From Plumapathes pennacea (Eukaryota; Cnidaria; Anthozoa; Antipatharia; Myriopathidae): 64,000 nt of DNA. The DNA lies in the NCBI GenBank assembly GCA_964036295.1, contig OZ038472.1, positions 4,107,501 to 4,171,500 of the forward strand, read 5' to 3'. The notes below the pieces were generated by a model, which saw only the letters and a list, made by a program, of their open reading frames with translations, searched no databases and had not been told where the DNA came from. This document shows, in pieces, positions 13,203-24,277 of the stretch. A program made the translations under genes and the position numbers. How positions within the stretch are numbered: position 1 is the first letter of the stretch; each line of letters opens with the position of its first letter.

Positions 13203-13418
13203 ATCAAACTGGAAGTCCTTCACTAAAAAGCTAAAGGCTACAAACATTTCAAAATACACCGACTACGCTTTTAGAGACTTCGCGAAAGAAAACAGACACC
13301 GATTGCCTGCATCAAACTAGAAGTCCTTCACTAAAAAGTTAACGGCTACAGACATTTCAAAATACACCGACTACGCTTTCAGAGCCTTAGCGAAAGAAAA
13401 CAGACACCGATTGCCTGC
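13203..13418. repeat. Two tandem 108 bp units
   Basis: Unit starts 'atcaaactRgaagtcc' at 13203 and 13311, and a third start ('atcagttgc') follows at 13419. The units share 'aatacaccgactacgctttYagag' and 'gaaagaaaacagacaccgat' and differ at only a few bases. A length of 36 codons invites a coding reading, but no frame looks like protein. Confidence 0.8.
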
Positions 13419-15545
13419 ATCAGTTGCTTGTAAAGTTAAGAAGCGCGCGCCAAATGGACGGGTGTATATATGAAATGCTGCATCCAGTGCATCACAAGTA
13501 AAGGTACACCATGCCTCAATAAAAATTGGAGTGGAATTGCCGTTCAATTTCCGCGGTTCTAATTCTCCAGATCTCTCCCGAAAACACAAGCAGTCAATTT
13601 ATCTCCCTCGACACTAGTGAAAGCAAATTAAACTTGAGGCATGAGATAACTTTTAAATGTGACGCACCTACAAACAGACACACGTCTTCATTAAGCTCAT
13701 CATTGAACCGAAGAGATCATCTGATAAACAAGGATGGACGAAGAGAAATGCGCACTGCTCGCAAATGACAATGAATAAATTAGTTTTCGCACGAAAAATC
13801 GATTTGAAATTGCCCAACAGGCAAGTGAATAAATTTGTTTTTGCAACAAAAACCGAATACAATATCACAGATGAAGTCCTTAAAACATTTCAAGCCGTGG
13901 ATTTGAAAACGATAAAAGCTAACAGTAACTGGGATTAAACTCTTGTTAAACAGCGTCAGCTTCGTGAAGCATCAGTTAATTCAAACACGGCGTCAGGAAC
14001 AACATTTAACGCTGAAGAATAATGCTTGACATCGCGACATTCTACAACCGAGGACAGGTTAAAAATTGTGCGACGGAATCAGAACGACTTTTCAATCCAA
14101 TGGACAAAAAATAGCGCGCGATTCTCTTCCAACCATCCCAACTTAACAGAACCACAAACTAAACAGTTCTAACTCCATAAATGCACAAACTTAAACTCTG
14201 GTACACCTGAAAATTCGAAGAAGAAGCCACGGCCTGGACAAACTTTGGAGACAATTTAGTCAAGTCACCACAATTATGGCGCAAATGAATCAGAGAAGAT
14301 ACAAAACTTTTGATTGCTTCCGAGCAAAGTTTCAGCGTTAACTTTTTCCTATTTGAATACGCAAAGGCCATTTGAGTGTTGCGAGTTAAATTTTCAGGTC
14401 GTACCAGATAAAGATATACCCTTCAAAAATATAAACAGCACGAAACAAATGGCTTTAAAATTTGCCCAAACAGAATTCCACAACTAATATTTCTGCCGCG
14501 AAATATTTTTCATTTACCTTGAAAAGCTATAAGAAAACATCCAGATTAAAATAATGATTTGTTCTCATTAAAAATAATTTTACAAAATTCCTGTGCTGGA
14601 AAACAGTTGCAACTTTCGATTTCTGAAGAGTATATAACTAGCAGCAACAGCAGCAAAAAAAAAAAAAAGAAAAAAAAAAAAAAAAAAAAACTTGGTGTTC
14701 CAAAGAAACCTATCAGGTAGTAACTAGAAAATCTAACAACATGTCCAACATTATTTATCAAGCCGTACCCTAATTTGAAAGCGACAGGAGAAATATTGTA
14801 CAAATTTGTGCCAAGATCAACGCGAGGGCGACAAGAAAAAACTTTAGTTTCGAAGAAAATGACGCAAACACGATAGAAATAAGCGAAAACAAAAACCGTT
14901 TCGTGAGGGAAGTTAAGCGTTTTTAAATACCGTCGAGAAAAAGAACGATAAATTTACAAGCAGAAACAGTAAAAACGTTATATCGATATCTGCGAAACTA
15001 CAACGTTTCCACAACGAACAAAAAAAGTTACGCGCAAAAAAAAAAGTGCCAATCGTGAACGTTTTAGAAAAACAACAACAGAAAGTTGACACTTGAAAAA
15101 TAAAAACACAGGCAAAAGAAATTTTCTTTGTTAACCAAACTGATTAGACATCATTGTTTTCAGCAGCCAATATCTGTATTGTTTGCATAATTTATCGTTT
15201 GGGATTTTTCTGCATAATATAGGTACCGGACCTGGAAATTTTGGCAATTTGGATTAAATGCAGCCATCTAGTGAAAAAACAACGACCTTCTCTTGCAATA
15301 ACATGCTGTTCACACGTATGTGACAGATAGCAAATTAGGTTTTTGCCCGCATAGTGAAGCAAAAAATAAATGTGAAATATAAAATTTTAAAGTGCCCTCG
15401 CGTTTAAAATCGTTCATGTTCACGAATTAATGTAAAAGAAAGTCTTTGAACGAATTGAACTGACCGAGAACGTTTGGAACACCTCTTTTAAGAAAAAATG
15501 AATAACATCATACATGACTGTAGAATAACATTAACATATCAGAGC

Positions 15546-15838
15546 TTACGGTTTTCTGTTCAATAAATTTCTACATTCGTCTTCCGTTTGAAGCCATCTC
15601 CAGCCAAATACTTGCAAACTTTGAGTCAAGTCCATGTGCCATGCCTCTTTTCCACTGTCCTGAAAGCTGCGTGGCGTGAATGTTCTGCGAGAAACGAGAG
15701 AAGGACATTCAATAACCTGGAATGTTTCAAAGACAGACATAAAGCTAAGCGTAAGCTCGTTCCGTTTCGTCCGTTCGTACGTCGCAAGTTTTAACTTAGT
15801 AATACTCACCAGAAAGTCTGACTGTCGCTTGCTCCGCC
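15546..15838 (-). CDS. Candidate first exons of an unknown minus-strand gene (weak)
   Basis: An ATG at 15838 (minus) in an 'aaaaatggcgg' context opens MAEQATVRLSG and meets a donor near 15807-15811. A good acceptor (tctcgtttctcgcag) starts a second exon that in one frame reads TFTPRSFQDSGKEAWHMDL and ends at a possible donor (AAACC|gtaagc, about 15548). With a donor after GGTGA the two join to one open frame of about 57 residues; other pairings stop early. The family is not recognised, no third exon was found, and a non-coding RNA is equally possible. Confidence 0.22.
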
Positions 15839-16050
15839 ATTTTTGGTCTTCAAATCTCTTCTCACAAACACGTCCATCTTCGTCGGAGTCTTCTCACAAA
15901 TGGCTTCTGTGCACGATGGAACGAACGTGTAAAAAATGCAGTCAAACCGGTTTTAGCACGCTTGTCAGTTGGCACCCAATTTTATACACGTGGGACGCAT
16001 GAACAAAACAGCGCGCGGAGTGGGGTGGGGCTTTTTGGGTTATAAGTTAA

Positions 16051-16146
16051 CGGCCACCACCACATACCTCAAAAACGTAAGGGGTAGGGTGGTCTAACCC
16101 CACTGCGTATCTGAGTATCCATTTCTACATATACCTCAAAACGTAG

Positions 16147-16185
<39 letters not shown>

Positions 16186-16262
16186 GGGGGGGTATCTGCG
16201 TATCCACCGTTTTCTAGGGGTGCTCCAAAAAGGGCGAGGTATTCTGTAGTCGTCATTTTTTT
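16051..16262. repeat. Duplicated 215 bp block, copy 1, with (TG)n
   Basis: Starts 'cggccaccaccacatacctc', contains 'ggtctaaccccactgcg' and 'ctacatatacctcaaaacg', a TG microsatellite and a G run, then 'gtatccRccgttttctagggg' and 'attctgtagtcg'. The same order recurs in direct orientation at 16539-16763. Confidence 0.85.
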
Positions 16263-16538
16263 TTTTTTTTTTTTTTTTTCTTCACCGGGCGATTCAGTGA
16301 TGCCCAGTTCCAACACGATTCTATCAGTTGACCTTCATGTGGTTAATACCTGGAATTGTCGATATCCGCGCCATTGTACACAGTCTTGCCGCGACGACCG
16401 TGCTGTTGCCAATGATACGGCAGAGAATGGACTCGATTTGATCCACACCGCCAAAGATTGGGCACACTTTCCGGTGGTTGTCGTGGATCGTACCAGCTGG
16501 AAGGACAGAGTGAAATAACTCAATTACTTTTAAGTAGA
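16263..16538. other. Unique segment between the two duplicated blocks
   Basis: Begins with poly-T and holds 250 bp of balanced-composition sequence open in several frames. The minus frame contains CRIIGNSTVVAARLCTMAR-like text and the plus frame at 16321 reads LTFMWLIPGIVDIRA-like text. Neither has recognisable domains or clear splice sites, so no gene is called. Confidence 0.4.
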
Positions 16539-16634
16539 CGGCCACCACCACATACCTCAAAAACGTAAGGGGTGGGGTGGTCTAACCCCACTGCGAATCT
16601 GCGTATCCATTTCTACATATACCTCAAAACGTAG

Positions 16635-16676
<42 letters not shown>

Positions 16677-16763
16677 GGGGGGGGGGGGGGGGGAGTATCT
16701 GCGTATCCTCCGTTTTCTAGGGGTGCTCCAAAAAGGCGGGGTATTCTGTAGTCGCCATTTTTT
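16539..16763. repeat. Duplicated 215 bp block, copy 2, with (TG)n
   Basis: Direct repeat of 16051-16262 with a longer TG tract (16638-16673) and a longer G run (16675-16693). The copies differ mainly in simple-repeat length. Confidence 0.85.
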
Positions 16764-16872
16764 AGGGTCATTTTGTGTCAAATATAATTCAAACTTTGCC
16801 AGTTGTTTTCCGCAACACAACAAGCAAGTGTCCGTCATTCAAATCTCAACCACAGATGACCGATTTAGCGCT

Positions 16873-16983
16873 TTAACCCTTTGACTCCCAAGATTACAAT
16901 GCAGATTCTCCCAACCATTCCAGAGGAAAACATTAGTGATGCAGTGAGAATTTATAGTTCAATCATTTGAATTTTGGGAGTCC
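16873..16983. mobile_element. piggyBac-like MITE copy (partial)
   Basis: 'taaccctttgactcccaag' start, family words 'gcagattctcccaacc' and 'gtagtgagaat'-like 'gcagtgagaattta', ending 'ttttgggagtccc'. Shorter than the 200-210 bp full copies. Confidence 0.7.
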
Positions 16984-17812
16984 CATTCAATATATAAGAA
17001 CAGTGACTTGTCAGGGCTAAGACACGTACCTTTATCAATTCGTCTCAGGCGCCTTTCTTGTCTGCAGCATCCGCCATTTACTGAGCATTTTCCTTGTACA
17101 GTTTTGCTGAAAGTCTGGTTTCTTTACTGGCCTTATCAGGGAAAGGCGCTATATAAACAAGAAACGAAGATTTTAGCTGAAATTGTTAGGGTTCACGCTT
17201 GAGTTCGGATAGCAACTTTGTTCATATTTTGGCTAAAACTTTACCATCTTAAACGCGCCTCTTTCCTACTGTGTCCAAGAAGCACTGCCGAAAAGAACTG
17301 TGGAGCTGCAAATATGGCAATTTGTTTTTAAAACAATGGCAAATATTAAGAGGATTCTAAACGGCAGTAAATTTACCAGTTTCGCAAGAAAATAATCACA
17401 CCCTCATACAAATTTCCTAATTTCTCGCGTTTGAAAATTAAGCGCTGAACTTCAAACTTAGGAAAATTTGCCAGCATAGACAGCTAACCAAGAAATAATT
17501 TGCGTTGACCTGATTGGTCAAATGGTAGGCGAGATATAATCGGTAAATATCTTCCAACCTGGCACTATGATCCCTTTAAAAAGAACTCAAAAAACGTTAT
17601 AGAAAAATTGATTTTGCGATAACTGATCTTGGCTAAAATTCGACCACTTTAAATGAAGGTTTGTTTCTAGTTTTCTTGTTTTGGCGTCATAAAAACAACA
17701 ACAAAAGCGCTCGTTGCATGTCGGTCAACACAGAGTCTTCAAACCGCTTTCATTTCCACACGACACATTTAATATACTGTACACAGAGGCTAGCATCACA
17801 TCACAGATCAAA

Positions 17813-20539
17813 TCACGTTTCATCATAAAATGATGCTAAACATTCAATGATGCCTTGTTCAGAGTCACTGTCTTGTTCATCTCCTTCATCTCCGGCTGAC
17901 AGGTGTGTTGACCAATCACCTGCACCACCTGAGCCTCGCTTCTGTGATTCCCGTGGAGGAGAGTTCAAGCCTGGACAAGGCAAGAAAAGTTTGGGTGTCT
18001 TCAGCCAAACGTTAACTTATAACAACAAACTTGTATAAATAAAATACAAAGTTGGTCATTGCTCCACAGATGTCAACCTCACCAAATTTTCAGAAGGGGC
18101 AGATTGGGGACCTAAATTTTAAAGCCGAAGGAAATTTTTTGCGAAAAAGTTTGGTTGAAATGTCAGTTTTTCCTACTGTTACTATCCCTTTATGTAATAT
18201 ATAAAAGTTTTAAATTATAAATTGTGAGTTTGCGGGATATAAGGAATGGAGATGGGCTTCGCTGGAAATGAGGGGTGAGTGATAATGAGATTGATTTGAG
18301 TTTGTGTGAGACTAGGAGAGGCATGTGGTAGCTGACGGGGCCTTTAGTCTAACATCACCAGCTACAAGACACCAGTCAGAGTGATCAACTTCAAATTTCT
18401 CCTTCCGCAGTTCCTCGCCATAATAAATTATATCACGTACAGTAAGGAGAACATAGCTTTTGATAGCTTGCTCAGATGAGTGCTGATTAGACTATAAGTT
18501 CTCACTACATCACTCATAAAGGTTGAGAGAATCTGCATTTTGAGCTTGGAAGTGAAAAGTCTCCCTGGTCCATACCTTGCACTTTATCTTTATATTTCTC
18601 ACTCTTGGTATTTAGAGTCTGTTTGAGATCTGTGGAAAACCTGGAGATCATAAAGAAATCAGAGAAATGTTAGAAGACAGTTAACTGAAGGCCCACTTTA
18701 ACCTGTGTGGAAATATATAATATATTAACTGTACATTTTATCAGCTTTCCAATCACGGCAAGGTGTTTGTCTATTATGAGTAACTCACATGTAAAAATAC
18801 AAGAAGTAAAATATGATGACATTACCTGTCTATTCTTTGTAGATTTTCCTCCATCTTTTCATTTGCAAGTTTAACCAAGTACCTGATATACTGTTAAGAA
18901 AATAGTAGTGTTATAACATGAAAAGAAGTTTAAAGTTGGTAGTAATAGCACATTTGAGCCTTATTCGTGGGAAGATAATTACAATATGAATGAAGAGATT
19001 CACTTTTTTAGTTCTTTTGCGAGAATAGAACCACCGGCTAGAATGTCAATATGCACCAACCATGAATGGAGGCGGAAAAGAGACACTTCTCTAAAGGTAG
19101 AAAACGAATCGACTTAATCAAAAATTCATTGTGAATCTATAACCCAAACGAATTTCGACTCCATCTTGTTATGGATTTTCCAGCTTTATGCGCGCTTCAA
19201 TTGACTTAATGGTACGGGTCACAGGTAGTCCTTCTAACCACATTTTTACCAAAGATTAGTCATAAAGAAAACTGTAGTAGTGTTATAACATAACATTATA
19301 AAACATGAAGTAAATAAGCATGCACTGGGGCATTAACAGTCACCTACTTTCTCTGATACCAGAACTTCTCCCTTGTTGACCAGTGGAACTTCAAGACTCT
19401 GTGTACCCCTCACAGCCTGCAAACACAGTCGAACATTTTTTTTTTTTTTTTTCAAATAGTGCAAACAACAACACTACACCATGGAAATGATACAATCATG
19501 TAGAAGGGAGGGGACGAAAAGGTACTCAAAATGAATCCAGGGGGGAAAGGGAGATGGCATTGTGGCATGATAGACAGACACCTTTATTAGTATCACGGAT
19601 GGTCCCAAGGGTGTCCGTCTTAGAAGGAGTTAATAGTATGTTAGCAATAAATAGTCAGTTGAGAAAAGGTCAGTTTGCCAGAGAAAACATCTCACCATCA
19701 TGATACGGCCCTTCTTGCCAAGTACGATACCAGAATTCCTGAATCCTGAAGTCAGTGCTGCTCTCAACTATAAAAAGTAGTGACAGCTTGCTGTGAAAAA
19801 GGTTTAATGAAAAATGCCCTGAACAAATTCCCCTCCCAACAATGCAATCTGACCAGGGAGGCCTAGGGAAGCATCCTCAGCCCCAGATGCACTTACTTCC
19901 CCACCCGGCCACCCCAGGGGGAAGAGAAAGGGAGAAACGGGTTGGAAAAAAAGATACTGGGGATAATTAAGCATTTCATATGTCAACCACATCATGCAGA
20001 CAAGACATCGTACAGTATAAATTATGCAGCTTACCATATTCTGAGCATCTTCTAGAATCCTGCACTGAACATGCAAAACAAATGGCTCAAACTTAAGTAC
20101 AGCACTTCCTTTGCAGTCTTGTAGTGACTCCACCTGCAAAAAAAGTTGGCATGTGTGACATGACGTGTGACGTGACATGTGTGATGTGACATGTAATAAA
20201 TAGCCACTCATCATTAGATTATTTGATTTAAAGTTTGTTATGTACAGTGAACACTTGCCCTGTACAGCCCATAAACATTGCGGCATGAGTTGCAATCGGG
20301 AGTGGGATGAGCACAGTGTATGAAGAACCTTTCCCACAATATTGATCAGTGCATAATGCACAGACTTTTCAAAATCACTGAAATCCCTTTGACCAGCTTG
20401 TCACTTAGCGTTACAATCTGGGGCGGATCCAGGATTCTCTAAAGGGGGTTTTCGAGTGGGTTCGTAAATGGGATTACGGCCCAGATCGATATTTTGGGTA
20501 CTAATGAGTAAGGCAAAGGGGGATTCCCCCGACTCTACC

Positions 20540-20572
<33 letters not shown>

Positions 20573-20987
20573 AGGTCATAATCATGGTAAAAAGGAAGGG
20601 GAAGGGGTGAGGAACTCAGCTCCAATCGTTACTATATAATAAACAGAAAACTTACGAACCACTGCGCACTCGCTTGCAGCTTTATGAGATACAAAAAGCC
20701 ATCTACCGTGTTTCTTCTTCGACTCTGTACCTTCCTGTCGACGAATAAACGCGTGTTAAAGTCTGTGTCTTCCTAAAAACCGAACAACACTGTCTGACAA
20801 ATTCAACACGAACCTCCGCCGCTGAGAACACACAGATTCTTCCAGAACATGAACTGGTTGAGAAGTAGTTTTCACTGCTGTTTATGTATCCAATCAAGTC
20901 TAATATCGGCTCATCCACACTCCCTTTCTTGCTCAAGTCTGCTTGAGATAAAACCGCTTTCTTCTGCTTCTCAAACGCGTTCGCCAT
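17813..20987 (-). CDS. TYW3: tRNA wybutosine-synthesizing protein 3 homologue
   Basis: SAM-dependent methyltransferase that methylates the N4 of the tricyclic yW-86 intermediate during wybutosine synthesis at position 37 of tRNA-Phe. Eight exons read on the minus strand: 20987-20814, 20734-20660, 20133-20035, 19767-19696, 19416-19348, 18890-18826, 18640-18576, 17970-17813. All use GT-AG sites and keep frame, giving 258 residues against 259 in human. Family signatures in order: QADLSKKGSVDEPI and TSSCSGRI (residues ~15-51), WLFVSHK (~70), LKFEPFVLHVQCR (~97-109), SGFRNSGIVLGKKGR (~123-137), LEVPLVNKGE and LVKLANEKMEEN (~147-180), then an acidic Ser/Asp/Glu tail. Start ATG sits in AACATGGCG. 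Head-to-head with CDC26. Two downstream introns contain piggyBac-like and other repeats. Confidence 0.95.
18376..18563. mobile_element. piggyBac-like MITE copy overlapping the start region of TYW3 intron 7
   Basis: Family words 'agagtgatcaacttcaa', 'ctccttccgcagtt', 'agctgctga'-like 'gagtgctgatta', 'ctcactacatcactcata' and 'gagaatctgcattttgagc'. It lies just downstream of the TYW3 exon ending at 18576, so its end nearly touches the splice donor. Confidence 0.65.
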
Positions 20988-21106
20988 GTTGGACGAGTGA
21001 GGAGAATGGAACTAGAACTCGTCCCCAGGGCCATGAAGGGGAGGTTACTCAATCCCCCCGGCGCCATTTTATTTTTCTGTCGTTCCGGTGGACTATCTTC
21101 TCCGAA
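20988..21106. promoter_or_regulatory. Bidirectional promoter between TYW3 and CDC26
   Basis: Only 119 bp separate the divergent start codons, so both 5' UTRs and the core promoter must overlap or the transcripts start within the opposite gene. There is no TATA box. 'ggcgccatttta' at about 21060-21071 and 'aacatggcgaa' at the TYW3 start resemble YY1-type AAnATGGCG elements often found in such promoters (motif reading is inference). Confidence 0.65.
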
Positions 21107-21349
21107 ATGCTGCGAAGAAAGCCAACTAGGATTGAACTAAAGCAGGAGGACAGGGAAGAATACGAGAAGGCAAGGATGTTGTGGTCAAAGGAAGCACGGA
21201 AGACGGACGAAACCACAGAAATCAACGTCAGTACTCCTGTATTATATTCTGGTTTCAACGACCCAGCCAGAGTTTCAAAGATTCAAGAACGAATCGGGTT
21301 CACCGCCCAAGCTGTACCCAGCGACGGTACCACACAGTTGTCTTCGTAA
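21107..21349 (+). CDS. CDC26: Anaphase-promoting complex subunit CDC26 (APC12)
   Basis: Small structural subunit of the APC/C ubiquitin ligase; its acetylated N terminus binds the TPR groove of CDC16/APC6 and stabilises it. The single exon encodes 80 residues (human 85). The N terminus MLRRKPTRIELKQEDREEYE is almost the family consensus (MLRRKPTRLELK), followed by a charged helix and a C-terminal RIGF segment corresponding to the human RIGY region. The ATG at 21107 is chosen because the conserved N terminus starts there; the frame is open upstream to 20849, but that part runs through TYW3 exon 1. A candidate AATAAA lies at 22341-22346, rather far downstream. Confidence 0.93.
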   Translation: MLRRKPTRIELKQEDREEYEKARMLWSKEARKTDETTEINVSTPVLYSGFNDPARVSKIQERIGFTAQAVPSDGTTQLSS

Positions 21350-21825
21350 CGTTTAATTCGGCTTGGTTCAGTAATGCAAACGCCTGTTGGTTTGTTGACA
21401 GACAACACAGATTGAGGACAAACAACAACAACAACAATAACAACAACCCCTCCGAATGGAAACTAGGCCGAAGTGCTCGATGAAGAACAGGCCAAAACAG
21501 TGAAGATACTGCTCCATTCAGAGTTAGGTTGGGGATCAAAACTAGAGTGGAGTGACATTCAGCTATATTGCTATATCCCCCTCGGACAAGAACTATTAAA
21601 ACGTACGGATCAGGCAACGATGCAACTTTGCAGAGCTCAAAAGTTTGCTTCGCCTTTGCGCAGTTATTGACAGCTGACGGCAACATGTGAAATGTTTCCT
21701 GAGTTGAAGTACTTTTTCTTCCACTTCTGAGTAGTGGGTTATAGATGTTAATACTGTGTCTGATATAAAATTAATTGATTAATTCATGTTTTTAGCCCTT
21801 TCACTTGTTGAGTTAATTAACAATT

Positions 21826-22112
21826 ATTCACCGAAGTGGAGGTGAATAGCGGCGGCGAGGTAAATATCCACCGCTATTCACCGACACTGAGGAGAATAAT
21901 TGTTTTAGTATATACCACTCAAGTTTAATAGCCAACTCCCAAATAGCTATTTTATTTCCGACGAAAATGGGCAAAAATTGGGTTCGCGCGCCATTTTGTT
22001 TTACCGGAAGCCGCCGGGAGGTGAATAGTACTTGATATTCCGAGATTGAGGAGCCAATCAGAGCGCGCGAAAAGCACTATTCACTTGTGTGGTACATACT
22101 AAAACTGTCTAT
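21826..22112. mobile_element. Composite fold-back repeat
   Basis: Imperfect hairpin at 21826-21912: 'aacaattattcaccgaagtgg...gtgaatagcgg' against 'ccgctattcaccgacactgaggagaataattgtt'. An overlapping pair, 'ttttagtatataccactcaag' at about 21903 and 'cttgtgtggtacatactaaaa' ending near 22109, frames a 200 bp interior with 'gagccaatcagagcgcgcga'. It appears to be two inverted-repeat units fused or one nested in the other. Confidence 0.6.
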
Positions 22113-22285
22113 TCTCCCAACCACTCCTGAAAAAACTCTATGAGGTATGTAGTGAGAATGATAGCTCAATCAACTTTCATCACAGCAATCTATGAAACAC
22201 CAAGTTCTCCCTACTCTGTGATATATCACTGGTGAGAGACTGAAGGAGAAAATTGAAGTTGATCAAAATGGACTGAAAGGGTTAA
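22113..22285. mobile_element. piggyBac-like MITE copy (reverse orientation)
   Basis: Family words in the reverse order: 'attctcccaaccactcctga', 'gtagtgagaatgatagctcaatca', 'gagagactgaaggagaaaattgaagttgatca', ending 'actgaaagggttaaa'. The left terminus is degraded. Confidence 0.65.
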
Positions 22286-23818
22286 ATACTACTCCCTATT
22301 CCACAAAATTTCCCATCTTTACCCCTGTGCATGATCGCTGAATAAAAGTGTTTACTGCTTGACTATGATGCCTTGTATTTTCTGCCATGGTTAGTTACCT
22401 TGAGGTTGAATCTTTGGGTGGAAGGGATCAGATATCTCCCATGGATTCAGCGCAGAAATATTAGCTCGAATCCATTATGAGTGGATTTCAATTTTCTCTT
22501 TGAGTCTCTAGCTTATAATTCTAGGGAATTCGAGTTTTGGAATGTACTGCAATAGGACAGTTCAAGCAGATATCTGTTAACCGAATTACTATTCAAAGCA
22601 TTCAGTTCATCCCTATCGGGGCCCAACCTCTAGCCGACGACACAGAATGCACGCGGCAACTGAGCGTCTAGTTCATTTTAAAAGTCAGAAAATTAAACCT
22701 CGGGAACTTCTGTCAGAGATTGCGATCGCGGTCGCGGCGCGACAGGCTTAACGCGGCCTCTCCTCCGAAGAGCGCGCGCAACTTTAGAAATGTAAACATG
22801 TGACCTGAACTACAGACAATAACTAATGTAAACACTGCATGCCATTCACACTTATTCATGGCAACTCTTTTAATTTGCAACTGACTTTAAATGACCGGCA
22901 GTGGAAATGGCAGGCCGGGACAACAGTGCGGACAGACTTTCTGCCCACCGCAATAGATCCCGTTACTGTGGCCTGTTTAAAACAACCTTGCTTCAGTTAG
23001 TGACCATTAACAAAAAAAAAGAAGGACAATTCAATTAACAGATTCAATTAAGCAATGTGTACTGCATGTAAATTTACCATAGATGATTCTCGAATTTTCG
23101 AGAATGTCAGAAGCCGGACTGTCATGCAAAAATCGGCATTATGTATAAAGCTCGAACAAAGAATTTTAAAGGGTCCTGACACTCCCAGATAGTCGTGAAG
23201 ATACCAGCTAGCGAACCTACTAGGCTTATCCAATGCGATGAATATGCATCAGCGTGCGACTGCTGTGGAGGGCTAAATGCCGTAAATGTGTTGGCTGGTC
23301 GTTTCGAGCATTAGTAGCCCTGAGAAATTGATACATCTCAAGTTTGATACATGCTATGTTTTACCTCACGTTGACAAAAATCCAACTCACTGTTTTCACG
23401 TGCAGGGGACTAGAGTGCCATGAAAGTTTCTAATATATGCAATGCCCAGTGACCAAACTTCCTGCATCCGCTAGTCCCGCTCTCAGGTCAACCATACAGG
23501 CGGAGAGTTGCTTTAGTGCCAGTGAAAACAGTCACAAAGCCTGAAGAGGTAGACTGAGCCAAACCCGTTTGCATGCAATCGATGTAGAGCGGGATCTATT
23601 CTAGATCTCGCGGGAACATTCAATGACGTGCGTTCGCATTGTCGGATCAGTCAGAAGACGGCGCGGCAAGCGCAAATGCCGCAAACTGTGCGGAAGCGTG
23701 TACGAAACCTGCGTAAAGCAAATGCAATTGAAGCGCCAAAAAACCCATGAAAAACTATCACCTGCACTAAGGTTGACGCTCAAGTGAATGGCGCTTGTGT
23801 TTGACGGGTTAACACTGA

Positions 23819-24277
23819 TTACGTTTGCTTTTTCCTGCTGAAATCAGTCCAACTCTTCACTGGTTCAGTCGTCTTTTTAGTAGAAACTGACTTGTCTTTC
23901 TTCGCCACGTGTTTCCTTAATCTCCTCTTTGGCCTTGCTGGACTACTCCGTAGCACTTGACCCGTGAAAACTGATTGTTTCTCATTCACCGAGTTCACAG
24001 TTCCTTGATTCGCTCCCGTTGCTGGAGACCCTTGAAATTGTGTGCCACTTAAATCGGTGTCCTTGGGCAGAGCGCCCGCGGTAGCCGACAGACGCGAGCA
24101 TAGAAGTGACGCGAGGGAGCATCGTCTCCTGAAGGCCCAGTCCTTATCAAAGACGAAGTCATTATCCAAAGGCGCACTAAAACCGTCCTGGTATTTTGCT
24201 TTCTTCTCGCCGGCTATGTCTTCATCGTCCGCTAGGCATGACCAGCTGTGTTCACTCTCCGTTTCGTTTACCTGCAT
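23819..24277 (-). CDS. Unrecognised small protein with VFD-W-RR-SL-SLL motif (paralogue 1)
   Basis: The open frame holds 152 codons from ATG at 24277 to TGA/TAA-bounded end at 23819. The N-terminal part is acidic (ADDEDIAGEK), followed by NDFVFDKDWAFRRRCSLASL with LCSR after it, then a Ser/Thr/Gly-rich linker and a basic tail (RPKRRLRKHVAKKDKS). The central block matches the protein encoded at 26260-26520 on the same strand. RRRCSLASL and the partner's RRKMSLSSL fit a basophilic kinase site (inference). ATGCAG|GTAAAC at the start could also be an acceptor, so an upstream exon is possible. No family recognised; no membrane segment or signal peptide seen. Confidence 0.5.
   Translation of the reverse strand: MQVNETESEHSWSCLADDEDIAGEKKAKYQDGFSAPLDNDFVFDKDWAFRRRCSLASLLCSRLSATAGALPKDTDLSGTQFQGSPATGANQGTVNSVNEKQSVFTGQVLRSSPARPKRRLRKHVAKKDKSVSTKKTTEPVKSWTDFSRKKQT

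Larger units (their letters stand above)
10848..15545. other. AT-rich spacer, no gene recognised
   Basis: Long stretch with only short frames lacking known similarity. It contains a small inverted-repeat element (12585-12779), three loose repeats of 'caaatggaactttgcg'-like words at about 12210-12360, a 108 bp tandem duplication (13203-13418) and poly-A/T runs (11777-11797, 14657-14690). Confidence 0.5.
21350..23818. other. CDC26 3' flank and spacer
   Basis: Contains (AAC)n at about 21421-21446, a composite fold-back (21826-22112), a piggyBac-like MITE (22113-22285) and unique sequence with no recognised gene. The short frames antisense to CDC26 (21300-21686) look like shadows. Confidence 0.5.

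Noticed and set aside
16125-16838. ORFs with runs of His-Thr or Cys-Val
   Set aside because: Translations of TG/CA microsatellites.
19804-20361. 185-codon minus-strand ORF
   Set aside because: Only 20035-20133 is exon (TYW3 exon 3); the rest reads through introns on both sides.
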